The notes beneath the pieces are model-generated. The model worked only from the letters and a program-made list of their open reading frames with translations, ran no database searches and had not been told where the DNA came from. Source: DASQFQ01 sp963802905 (GTDB lineage: Bacteria > Actinomycetota > Thermoleophilia > Solirubrobacterales > Solirubrobacteraceae). Taken from it: 64,000 nt of DNA. Of this stretch, positions 33,021-40,408 are shown in pieces. The stretch's first letter is position 1. The number at the start of each line of letters is the position of its first letter. The position numbers and the translations under genes were made by a program. Location: positions 44,921 to 108,920 of the forward strand of contig CAWDKH010000020.1 in the NCBI GenBank assembly GCA_963802905.1, written 5' to 3'.

Positions 33021-34245
33021 GACGGTCGACACGCTGCGACTGGCGACGGCCGGCTCGGTGGACGACGGGAAGTCGACGCTGATCGGGCGGCTGCTCTACG
33101 ACGCCAAGTCGATCCTGAGCGACCAGCTCGAGCACATCGCGGAGGTCTCGCACGCGCGCAACGGCAACGGGCACCTCGACCTCGCGCTGCTGACCGACGG
33201 CCTGCGCGCCGAGCGCGAGCAGGGGATCACGATCGACGTCGCGCACCGCTACTTCGCGACGCCGCGGCGGCGCTTCATCCTCGCCGACACTCCCGGGCAC
33301 GAGCAGTACACGCGCAACATGGTCACCGGCGCCTCGACCGCCGAGGTGGCAATCGTGCTGATCGACGCACGCCACGGCGTCGTCGAGCAGACGCGCCGGC
33401 ACGCGGCAGTGGCAGGGCTGCTGCGGGTCGGTCATGTGGTGCTGGCGGTCAACAAGATGGATCTCGTCGACTGGTCGGAGGAGGTCTTCGACCGGATCGT
33501 GGCCGACTTCGACTGCTTCGCCTCGAAGGTCGGGCTCGGCGCGGTCACGCCGCTGCCGATGAGCGCACTGCACGGCGACAACGTCGTCGAGAGCTCGGAG
33601 CGGCTGTCGTGGTACGCGGGCCCGCCGCTGCTCGAGCACCTGGAGACGGTCGAGCTGCCGGTCGGCGAGCCGGGCGAGCTGCGCTTCCCGGTCCAATGGG
33701 TGCTGCGCGGCGAGGAGCGTGCCTACGCGGGGCGCGTCGCCGGCGGCGAGCTGCGGCCGGGCGCGGAGATCGTCGCGCTGCCGAGCGGCGAGCGCGCGCG
33801 GGTGACCGTTGTGGAGACGTTCGACGGGCCTTTGGAGGCGGCCGCGACCGGCCAGTCGGTGTCGGTGCGGATCGACCGCGACCTCGACCTCTCGCGCGGC
33901 GACCTGCTCGCCGCCGCGGAGTCGGCGCCCGTGCCGGTGCGCCAGCTGGAGGCCGACGTCTGCTGGTTGACGGAGCGGCCGCTGCAGGTCGGCGCAAAGC
34001 TGGCGCTGAAGCACGGAACGGCCACGGTGCGTGCCGTCATCGATGAAGTCGTGGACCGCCTCGACCTGGCGCGTGCGGAGCGAGTCGAGACGGACGGGCT
34101 CGCGCTCAACGACATCGGCCGCGTGCGGCTGCGCGTCTCGCGCCCGCTGCCGGTCGAGGCCTACGCCGCCAACCGCGTCACCGGCGCGTTCGTGCTGCTC
34201 GACGAGGGCACGAACGACACGGTCGGCGCGGGCATGGTCGCCTAG
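33004..34245 (+). CDS. cysN: Sulfate adenylyltransferase subunit 1 (GTPase)
   Basis: A 413-residue EF-Tu-like GTPase. G1 is TAGSVDDGKSTLIGRLLYD near residue 15, G2 is in 'EREQGITIDVAHRYF' near 75, G3 is ADTPGHEQYTRNM near 95 and G4 is AVNKMDLVDW near 150. Domain II and III beta barrels follow. GTP hydrolysis drives sulfate adenylation by CysD. No APS-kinase (CysC) domain is fused at the C terminus. TTG 33004 is chosen; it follows a GGAGG site and overlaps cysD by 17 bp. A start at 32977 would only add a non-conserved extension. Confidence 0.92.
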   Translation: MPAISETVDTLRLATAGSVDDGKSTLIGRLLYDAKSILSDQLEHIAEVSHARNGNGHLDLALLTDGLRAEREQGITIDVAHRYFATPRRRFILADTPGHEQYTRNMVTGASTAEVAIVLIDARHGVVEQTRRHAAVAGLLRVGHVVLAVNKMDLVDWSEEVFDRIVADFDCFASKVGLGAVTPLPMSALHGDNVVESSERLSWYAGPPLLEHLETVELPVGEPGELRFPVQWVLRGEERAYAGRVAGGELRPGAEIVALPSGERARVTVVETFDGPLEAAATGQSVSVRIDRDLDLSRGDLLAAAESAPVPVRQLEADVCWLTERPLQVGAKLALKHGTATVRAVIDEVVDRLDLARAERVETDGLALNDIGRVRLRVSRPLPVEAYAANRVTGAFVLLDEGTNDTVGAGMVA

Positions 34246-34868
34246 GACAGCGCCAGCCGCACGATCACGTCGGCGCGCTCGCGCGTGGCCGCCACGACCG
34301 CGGCGTTGGCCTGGTCGGAGCGCATCACCCACTCGCGCGCCTCCTCCGGCGTCTTGCCGAACTGGACGTGGCGGGCGACCAGCCACTCGAGCCGCGTGGC
34401 CTCGTCCATGTCGACGTACCAGGCCTCGTCCAGCTGCGGCCGGACGCGCCCCCAGTCGCCCTCCTCGACCAGCAGGTAGTTGCCCTCGGTGACGATCAGC
34501 GGGACGTCGGGCGGGATGGCGATCACGCCCGCGATCGGCTCCTCGGGCGGGCGGCGGAACTCGGGGGCATAGACGGTCTCGCGCGCCGCGCGCACGCGCT
34601 CGAGCAGCGCGACGTAGCCCGCGGCGTCGAACGTGTCCGGCGCCCCCATGCGGTCGCGCCGTCCGAGCCGCACGAGCTCCTTCTGGGCGAGATGGAAGCC
34701 GTCCATCGGGATCAGGACGGCGGCGTCGCCGAGCGCGTCGGTGAGCGCCGCGGCGAGCGTCGACTTGCCGCCGCCGGGCGCCCCCACCAGGCCGAGGATG
34801 GCGCGGTCGCCGGCACGCGCCAGCTCGCGCGCGCGGGCGACAAGCGTTCCGAGGTCGTCGACGATCAC
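34242..34868 (-). CDS. P-loop nucleoside/pantothenate kinase-like protein
   Basis: A 208-residue kinase of the uridine kinase/PanK/PRK-like group: Walker A LGLVGAPGGGKSTLAAAL near residue 22, 'AVLIPMDGFHLAQKEL' near 50, 'GAPDTFDAAGYVALLERVR' near 75, 'VIAIPPDVPLIVTEGNYLLVEEGDW' near 120, and a lid region with 'WLVARHVQFGKTPEEAREWV'. This pattern is common to the YfdG/FrcK-type nucleoside or fructose-transport kinases; the substrate is unsettled. The GTG start at 34868 is uncertain by a few codons. It converges with cysN, overlapping by 4 bp. Confidence 0.85.
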   Translation of the reverse strand: MIVDDLGTLVARARELARAGDRAILGLVGAPGGGKSTLAAALTDALGDAAVLIPMDGFHLAQKELVRLGRRDRMGAPDTFDAAGYVALLERVRAARETVYAPEFRRPPEEPIAGVIAIPPDVPLIVTEGNYLLVEEGDWGRVRPQLDEAWYVDMDEATRLEWLVARHVQFGKTPEEAREWVMRSDQANAAVVAATRERADVIVRLALS

Positions 34869-34871
34869 CGA

Positions 34872-34929
34872 CGGTATGGTCGCGCCTTGCGGTTCTGGTT
34901 GTCGACAGGACCGGCGGTATGGTCGCGCC
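34872..34929. repeat. Direct repeat CGGTATGGTCGCGCC, two copies
   Basis: The same 15 bases occur at 34872-34886 and 34915-34929. Each copy contains a TATGGT box. The second ends directly before the CTG at 34930. The arrangement looks like a short duplication of a promoter segment. Confidence 0.4.
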
Positions 34930-35195
34930 CTGAGGATCCTCCTCGCCCTCATCGCGCTCGCGACCATCGCCTCGCTGATCAACGTGATGTGGATCGGCTG
35001 GCCCGAGCCGGGCCGCAATCGGCCCGGCGACTGCCTGACGAGTCCTCGAGGACCGCACCGGCTGCAGCCGACTCCGACGCCTGGTACCGCATCACGAAGG
35101 AGGAGCCCACGTCCGACGGTTGCCCGCAGCGGACAGCGGCAGGAGCGATGGTCAACGACCTCTGCCTCGAGCCGATCGAACCTGAATCGAAGTGA
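34930..35195 (+). CDS. Small anchored/exported protein, frameshifted
   Basis: The N terminus RILLALIALATIASLINVMWIGWP is a membrane anchor or signal peptide. In the next frame, from about 35035, the sequence continues 'ESSRTAPAAADSDAWYRITKEEPTSDGCPQ' to 'NDLCLEPIEPESK' and a TGA at 35195. One missing base near 35035 ('gactgcctgacgag') would join the two into a protein of about 88 residues with two or three Cys. No ATG/GTG start is available in frame at the promoter (TATGGT, 34918-34923). CTG 34930 or a miscalled base would be the start. Function unknown; low confidence. Confidence 0.35.
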
Positions 35196-35206
35196 AGGCC
35201 TCGCGC

Positions 35207-35212
35207 TAGCCT
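35207..35212 (+). promoter_or_regulatory. -10 box TAGCCT
   Basis: TAGCCT ends 10 nt before the ATG at 35223. It fits the TANNNT pattern of this window. Confidence 0.3.
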
Positions 35213-35222
35213 GCGCGGCCTC

Positions 35223-35570
35223 ATGCGTGCATTCCTGATCGCCATCCTCGCCCTCGCCCTGCTCGCCCCGACCGCGGCCGCCCAGGGTGACCCAGCTCAG
35301 CATCCGCCCAAGATGCCCAACTCGACCAAGGGCTCGAAGAAGTGCGGGAAGGCGTCGCGGTTCGGCGCCACGTTCAGGGTCTTCCTGGTCAAGGGCAAGA
35401 GCCGCATCTCGTGCAAGCGGGCGCGCCAGATCGTCCGCAAGCCCCCGCTCGAGAGCATCAAGCACTGGCAGTACTTCGACTGGACCAAGGGCGGCAACGG
35501 CCCCTGGTCCGACGTGTACTACCGCCACGATCGGAAGGTCTCGATCGGGGCGATCATGCAGGAGTTCTAG
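35223..35570 (+). CDS. Exported basic protein of unknown function
   Basis: A 115-residue protein with a signal peptide (MRAFLIAILALALLAPTAAAQ, cleavage after AAA/AQ). The mature part is Lys/Arg-rich: 'KKCGKASRFGATFRVFLVKGKSRISCKRARQIVRK', then 'WQYFDWTKGGNGPWSDVYYR'. Two Cys residues near 40 and 60 could form a disulfide. 'G..V....ISC..AR.' followed by an aromatic strand recalls small secreted actinobacterial proteins that I cannot assign to a named family. Its end overlaps the convergent winged-helix gene by 4 bp. Confidence 0.7.
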   Translation: MRAFLIAILALALLAPTAAAQGDPAQHPPKMPNSTKGSKKCGKASRFGATFRVFLVKGKSRISCKRARQIVRKPPLESIKHWQYFDWTKGGNGPWSDVYYRHDRKVSIGAIMQEF

Positions 35571-36637
35571 GAGGCCACGCGAGCGGCTGCGCATCCGCGG
35601 AGCCGCGCGATCGCCTCGGCCTCCTCGGCGACGTCGACCGGGTCGCCGAGCCATTCCACGCCGACCTCGAGCACGTCGCCCTTCTTGTAGCCGCGCCACA
35701 GGCCGGCGAGGACGCCGTCGGCGAGCACGGCGCCGGGGCGGCCGACCGAGGGGAAGAGTCGCTTGCGCACTGCCGCGTCGGGCACCAGCGCCTCGCGGTC
35801 GGGCTGGGCGACGTAGGGGTCGTGGCCGCCGAGCAGCCGGACGCCCTGCGCCGCCGGCGGCGACTCCAGCCGCGCGGCATCCTCCGCCAGCACGAACCCC
35901 TTGCGGCCCTCGACCGCGGCGGGCTCGAGCTCGTCGGCGATCGCCGCGAACAGGCGCTTGGCGTGCGAGGCCGCGGTCTGCGCCAGCGACGCGAGCTGCG
36001 AGTGCGTCGCCGGCCCGTAGACGCGCAGGAAGCGCCGCACGAGCTCGGCGCGCGCCTCCTCGAGCGGCATGTCCGGCGGGTCGGCGAGGCCCCACGTCGC
36101 CTTCTCCGGCATCTCCGTGACCTCGAGCGGGCCGAGCGCGCGCCAGAAGCCGGGGCGCACGTGGTGGCTCTGGCAGCCGCGGCACCACGGCAGCAGGCCG
36201 TCGGGGAGCCGCTCGCGCATCGCCTGGTGGAACGCGTCGCGGTCGAGCGGCCCGTCGGCGAGCCCCTCGCGCGCGGCGGCGGCGACGCGGTCGAGCGCGT
36301 CGCGGACGGTGAAGCCCTCGGCGATCACCTCCTTCGCCGACGCCGAGCCCACCAGCGCCTTCAGCCCTGCCTCGTCCTCGGGCACGAGCGCGGCCGTGAA
36401 GATGCGGGCGTCGGCGCGCCGCACGACGTAGGGCGAGCCGCGGAACGCGTTGACCTGCACGACGTCGCCGGGCAGCGGTTCGTCCGAGCGCGCCCGCAGC
36501 GCGGCCAGCGCGCCCCACTCCGGCGGGTACTCCTGCAGCCCGAACGCCGCCACGGCCTCGTCCGCGCCCACCCGGCGGTCGAGGTGGTGCCCGGCCACCC
36601 GGAACGCCAGCGCCTGCTCGACGGAGACGTCGATCAC
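35567..36637 (-). CDS. Winged-helix DNA-binding domain protein (HTH_42), second copy
   Basis: A 356-residue HTH_42 protein: 'VEQALAFRVAGHHLDRR' at the N terminus, 'VVQVNAFRGSPYVVRRADARIFTAAL' near residue 62, 'RRFLRVYGPATHSQLASLA' near 210 and the 'VRLLGGHDPYVAQPDREALVPD' block near 275, which corresponds to the family's 'LLP.FD.Y...RDR' block. The related YcaQ/AlkX proteins act on DNA crosslinks. It is downstream of, and overlaps by 4 bp, the LigD-type polymerase gene, so the two are co-expressed. That supports a DNA-repair role but does not prove it. The other copy is at 561-1565. Confidence 0.82.
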   Translation of the reverse strand: MIDVSVEQALAFRVAGHHLDRRVGADEAVAAFGLQEYPPEWGALAALRARSDEPLPGDVVQVNAFRGSPYVVRRADARIFTAALVPEDEAGLKALVGSASAKEVIAEGFTVRDALDRVAAAAREGLADGPLDRDAFHQAMRERLPDGLLPWCRGCQSHHVRPGFWRALGPLEVTEMPEKATWGLADPPDMPLEEARAELVRRFLRVYGPATHSQLASLAQTAASHAKRLFAAIADELEPAAVEGRKGFVLAEDAARLESPPAAQGVRLLGGHDPYVAQPDREALVPDAAVRKRLFPSVGRPGAVLADGVLAGLWRGYKKGDVLEVGVEWLGDPVDVAEEAEAIARLRGCAAARVAS

Positions 36638-37548
36638 TCGTCGTCCGCCAGCTCGAGCAGCGAGTCCAGCGACCCCGCCGTCTCGTCGATCGTCGCGCTC
36701 GGGTCCCCGACCGTGCGCAGCCGCTCGGGCACGGTGTCGATACGGAAGTCGCCGAGCTCGCAGTCGGGCACCTCGTCCCACGCGACGTGGCAGGCCACGC
36801 GCGCGTCCGGCACCGGGCGGATCGAGTAGCCGGCCGCGACCGTGTGGTCCTTGGCGTTCTGGTTGTAGTCGACGAAGACGGCGTCCTGCGGGCGCTCCTT
36901 CGTCCACCAGATCGACGTCGCCATCCCCTCGCTGCGCCGCTCCACCTCGCGCGCGAGCGCGAGCGCGGCCGCGCGCACGGTCGGGAAGTCCCACTGCTGG
37001 TGGATCCGGACCATGACGTGCATCCCGCGCGAGCCCGACGTGCGCGGGAAGCCGACCAGCCCGTGCTCGCGCAGCACCTCGTCGGCCAGCAGCGCGACGC
37101 GCCGCACGTGATCCCACGGCGCCTTCGGCATCGGGTCGATGTCGACGCGCAGCTCGTCGGGGTGGTCGAGGTCCGAGCGCCGGACCGGGTGCGGGTTCCA
37201 GTCGACGTTGCCGAGCGAGACCGCCCACAGCAGGTGCGCGGCGTCGACCGGCACGAGCTCCTCGGCCTCGCGGCCGGATGGGAACTTCAGCACCGCCGTC
37301 TGCAGCCACTCCGGCCGCTTCTCCGGCACGCGCTTCTGGAAGATCGGCTTGGACTGGATCCCGCCCGGGAAGCGTTTGAGCATCGTGGGCCGCTCGCGGA
37401 CGTGATTGAGGATCGCCTCGGCGCACTCCACGTGGTAGCGGGCGAGGTCGCCCTTGGTCCAGCCCGACTGCGGGAAGTAGACCGTGCCGGGGTTGGAGAG
37501 CCGGATCTCGTGCCCGTCGACCTCGAACACCTCGTACTCGGTCGCCAC
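36634..37548 (-). CDS. LigD-type DNA polymerase/primase domain protein
   Basis: A 304-residue stand-alone archaeo-eukaryotic-primase-type polymerase as in LigD. The N-terminal block is 'LSNPGTVYFPQSGWTKGDLARYH', the catalytic metal Asp pair is in 'LRVDIDPMPKAPWDHVR' near residue 135, 'RTSGSRGMHVMVRI' is near 168 and 'DAVFVDYNQNAKDHTVAAGYS' near 220. In the family this enzyme fills gaps and adds ribonucleotides at double-strand breaks with Ku and a ligase. The ligase is encoded separately (28912). Mycobacteria with PolD-like proteins offer a parallel. No Ku gene is visible. Confidence 0.92.
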   Translation of the reverse strand: MATEYEVFEVDGHEIRLSNPGTVYFPQSGWTKGDLARYHVECAEAILNHVRERPTMLKRFPGGIQSKPIFQKRVPEKRPEWLQTAVLKFPSGREAEELVPVDAAHLLWAVSLGNVDWNPHPVRRSDLDHPDELRVDIDPMPKAPWDHVRRVALLADEVLREHGLVGFPRTSGSRGMHVMVRIHQQWDFPTVRAAALALAREVERRSEGMATSIWWTKERPQDAVFVDYNQNAKDHTVAAGYSIRPVPDARVACHVAWDEVPDCELGDFRIDTVPERLRTVGDPSATIDETAGSLDSLLELADDE

Positions 37549-37574
37549 GGCGGGAAGCGTGACACGATGCCGTA

Positions 37575-38582
37575 GTGGCTGTCCCAGAGCGCCCCGTCCT
37601 CGTCGCCCCCGACTCGTTCAAGGGGACGTTCCGCGCCGCCCAGGTGGCGGGCGCGATCGGCCGGGGCCTGGAGCGCGCGGGGCTGATGCCGCCCGACCTG
37701 CTCCCGCTTGCCGACGGTGGCGACGGCACGCTCGACGCGCTGCTCGTGAATCTGGGCGGCGAGACGGCCTCCGCGCGCGTGCAGGACCCGCTCGGGCGCG
37801 AGATCGAGGCCGGCTACGGGCTGATCGAGGACGGCGGCACGGCGTTGATCGAGATGGCGGCGGCGTCCGGGCTCCCGCTCGTCGCCGAGGACGAGCGCGA
37901 CGCCTGGAACGCGAGCACGTACGGCACCGGCCAGCTGATCGCCGACGCCGTCGAGCGCGGCGCGCAGGTGATCCTCGTCGCGGTCGGCGGCTCGGCCACC
38001 ACCGACGGCGGCGCCGGGGCGTTGGAGGCGATCGAAGAGGCGGGCGGCCTGCGCGGCGCGCGGATCGTCGTGCTCTCCGACGTCCAGGTGCCGTGGGAAC
38101 GCTGCGCGGAGGTGTTCGGCCCGCAGAAGGGCGCGGACCCCGAGATGGTCAAACGGCTCACGGCCCGGCTCGACGAGCTGGCGGCCACGTTCCCGCGCGA
38201 CCCCCGCGGCGTGCCGATGACCGGCGCGGCCGGCGGGCTCTCCGGCGGCCTGTGGGCCGTCCACGGCGCCGCGCTCGAGGCGGGCGCCCCGTTCATCCTC
38301 AACGCGCTCGACTTCGACGAGCGCATGCGCGCCAGCCGCGCCGTCGTCACCGGCGAGGGCAAGCTCGACGAGCAGACGCTCCAGGGCAAGCTGGTCGGCG
38401 AGATCGGCACGCGCACCCGCCAGGCCGGCGTGCCGCTGCACGCGATCGTCGGCACCGACGCCCTCGACCAGTTCGGCAAGCGCATGATCGACCTGCAGGT
38501 CGTGACCGAAGCGACGACGCTCGACGAGGTCGAGCGCGCCGCGGAGGCGCTCGGCAAGCGGCTGGCGACGGGGGACGCATGA
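37575..38582 (+). CDS. glxK: Glycerate kinase (GK1 family)
   Basis: A 335-residue glycerate kinase: 'VLVAPDSFKGTFRAAQVAGAIGRGLERAG' at the N terminus, 'LPLADGGDGTLDALLVNLGG' near residue 45, 'STYGTGQLIADAVERGAQVILVAVGGSATTDGGAGAL' near 115, 'GAAGGLSGGL' near 220 and 'VVTGEGKLDEQTLQGK' near 257. It phosphorylates D-glycerate, usually to 2-phosphoglycerate, in glyoxylate or serine-type carbon use. The length is slightly short of the usual 370-380 residues. The GTG start is divergent from the polymerase gene. It overlaps the Clp-N gene by 4 bp (ATGA). Confidence 0.9.
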   Translation: MAVPERPVLVAPDSFKGTFRAAQVAGAIGRGLERAGLMPPDLLPLADGGDGTLDALLVNLGGETASARVQDPLGREIEAGYGLIEDGGTALIEMAAASGLPLVAEDERDAWNASTYGTGQLIADAVERGAQVILVAVGGSATTDGGAGALEAIEEAGGLRGARIVVLSDVQVPWERCAEVFGPQKGADPEMVKRLTARLDELAATFPRDPRGVPMTGAAGGLSGGLWAVHGAALEAGAPFILNALDFDERMRASRAVVTGEGKLDEQTLQGKLVGEIGTRTRQAGVPLHAIVGTDALDQFGKRMIDLQVVTEATTLDEVERAAEALGKRLATGDA

Positions 38583-39223
38583 CGTTCGAGCGCTTCGACC
38601 CGGGCGCCGATCGCGTGCTTGCCCGCGCCGCCGAGGAGGCCCGCCACATGGGCCACTGGTACGTCGGCACCGAGCACCTGCTGCTCGGCCTCGTCGCCGA
38701 CACCGACGGGCCGGCGGGGCGCGCGTTCAACGACCTCGGCGTCACGCTCGAGGGCGCACGGGCGCAGGTCGCCGCCGAGGTGCCGCCCAGCGGCGACTCG
38801 CCACCCGGCGAGATCCCGCTGAGCCCGCGGGCCAAGGGCACGATCGACGGCGCGCCGCGGCAGGCGATGGGCCTCAAGGACGACTTCGTCGGCACCGAGC
38901 ACCTGCTGCTCTCGCTGCTGATCGAGCGCGACTCCCGGACCGCCAACGTGCTGACCCTGCTCGGCGCCCCGCCCGACCTGCTGCGCACGACCGTGTTCGA
39001 GGCGCGCAAGCCGAAGCCGAAGTCGGCCGCCGCCGGGCTCTCGCCCGCGCTCGCCGACGCCGCCCGCGAGGTCGCCAAGGGGCGCGGCGCGAGCACGCCC
39101 GACGCCGGCGACCTGATGCTCGCGCTGGCCGATCGCTCGGCCATGTTGACGCGCGCGTTCACCGAGCTGGGCATCACGCCGCAGGCGCTGCGCGACGCGA
39201 TCCAGCGAGCGCGAGGCGGGTAA
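38579..39223 (+). CDS. Clp N-terminal domain protein without ATPase
   Basis: A 214-residue protein made of Clp-N-type repeats. Copy 1 (about residues 3-75) starts 'FERFDPGADRVLARAAEEARHMGHWYVGTEHLLLGLVAD'. Copy 2 (about 85-140) contains 'GLKDDFVGTEHLLLSLLIERDSRTANVLTLLG'. A third, weaker copy near 155-210 has 'ALADAAREVAKGRGASTPDAGDLMLAL'. ClpC uses this domain to bind adaptors and substrates. Here no AAA+ domain follows, so the protein may act as a decoy, adaptor or sensor like ClpS-type partners. It is coupled to the glycerate kinase gene. Confidence 0.8.
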   Translation: MTFERFDPGADRVLARAAEEARHMGHWYVGTEHLLLGLVADTDGPAGRAFNDLGVTLEGARAQVAAEVPPSGDSPPGEIPLSPRAKGTIDGAPRQAMGLKDDFVGTEHLLLSLLIERDSRTANVLTLLGAPPDLLRTTVFEARKPKPKSAAAGLSPALADAAREVAKGRGASTPDAGDLMLALADRSAMLTRAFTELGITPQALRDAIQRARGG

Positions 39224-39252
39224 CTCCGGGCGGGCCGCGAGGTACCTACCGG

Positions 39253-40341
39253 ATGCCGCCCCGCCCCCACCTCGCGCTGCCCTCTCCGGCCTCGCGGCGC
39301 GCCGTCGTCGTGGGCGCCGGGTCGTTCGGGACCGCGGTCGCGGTGCTGCTCGCCCGCGGCGGCTTCCGCACCACGCTGCAGACGCGCACGCGCGAGCAGT
39401 GCAAGCGGCTCGAGGACGCGCGCGAGAACGCCACGTATCTGCCGGGCGTGCAGCTCCCGCGCGAGCTGCGCGTCGAGCCGGCCGACAACGGGCTCGGCCG
39501 CGTCGACTACTGCTTCCTCGGCGTGCCGAGCGTGGCGCTCGCGGATGTCATCTCGAGCCTCTCTGAGCGCGGGCTGGACCGCCGCACGCCGGTGATCTCG
39601 CTCGCCAAGGGGCTCGTGCCGCCGCACGGCATCGCGCCAACCGTGCTGCTTAGCGCGAGCCTCGGCGCCTCGCGCGTCGCCTGCGTGGGCGGGCCCGCGC
39701 ACGCGCACGAGATGGTCACCGAGGGCGCCGGGCTGGTCGCCGCCTCCAACGACGCGCGGCTGGCCGCGACGATCTCCGCCGTCTTCACGCGCGCAGGCGT
39801 CGTGTGCGAGCAGTCCAGTGATCCGATCGGCGTCGAACTCGCCGGCGCGGCCAAGAACGCCGCCGCACTCGCGGCTGGCGCCACCCGGCGCCAGGGTCTC
39901 AACGCCGCCGGCGCCGCCGCCGGGCACATCTTCCTCGAGGTCTGGCGCTACGCCGAGCAGCAGGGCGCGCGGCCGGAGTCGATGATCGGGCTCGCCGGCA
40001 CCGGCGACCTCGTCGGCACCGCGCTCGCGCCGCAGAGCCGCAACCGCCAGGCCGGCGAGCTGCTGGCGGAGGGCGTCCCGGCATCCGAGATCCCCGGCCG
40101 GATCGGGCAGGCGGTCGAGGCGCTCGACCTCGTCCCGCTGCTCGCCAACGCGCTCGCCCGCGCGCACGTCGACGCGCCGGTCACCACCGCGCTGAACCGT
40201 CTGATCTCCGGCGAGCTGCCGCTCGACGAGTGGGTCGCGCAGGTGCGGGCGACGGTGCCGCCGCCGGCGCGCTTCGGCTCCCGGGTGGCGTTGGCGCGCT
40301 GGCGCCAGCGGATGAAGACGCGCGTGGCGCGTCCGCGCTGA
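39253..40341 (+). CDS. gpsA: NAD(P)-dependent glycerol-3-phosphate dehydrogenase
   Basis: A 362-residue GpsA-like enzyme. The Rossmann motif is AVVVGAGSFGTAVAVLLARGG near residue 17. 'LGVPSVALADVI' and 'SLAKGL' lie near 95-115 and 'VGGPAHAHEM' near 145. The catalytic Lys is in VELAGAAKNAAALAAG near 195, and 'GLAGTGDLVGTALAPQSRNR' is near 245. It makes sn-glycerol 3-phosphate for phospholipids. Compared with E. coli GpsA (about 340) it has short extra termini. 'GPAHAHE' replaces the usual 'GPSFA.E', a minor deviation, so a second or specialised copy is possible. Confidence 0.88.
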   Translation: MPPRPHLALPSPASRRAVVVGAGSFGTAVAVLLARGGFRTTLQTRTREQCKRLEDARENATYLPGVQLPRELRVEPADNGLGRVDYCFLGVPSVALADVISSLSERGLDRRTPVISLAKGLVPPHGIAPTVLLSASLGASRVACVGGPAHAHEMVTEGAGLVAASNDARLAATISAVFTRAGVVCEQSSDPIGVELAGAAKNAAALAAGATRRQGLNAAGAAAGHIFLEVWRYAEQQGARPESMIGLAGTGDLVGTALAPQSRNRQAGELLAEGVPASEIPGRIGQAVEALDLVPLLANALARAHVDAPVTTALNRLISGELPLDEWVAQVRATVPPPARFGSRVALARWRQRMKTRVARPR

Positions 40342-40408
40342 CGTTTTAGCCACCCTTGGCGGTGCTCTTAGAGGTTTTTGTCGTTCCGCAGCCAGAGTGA
40401 CGCCCATC

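Noticed and set aside
34868..36518. Minus-strand open frame continuing upstream of the kinase gene at 34242.
   Set aside because: Only the part after the GTG at 34868 matches a protein family; the rest is low-complexity Arg/Ala antisense sequence.
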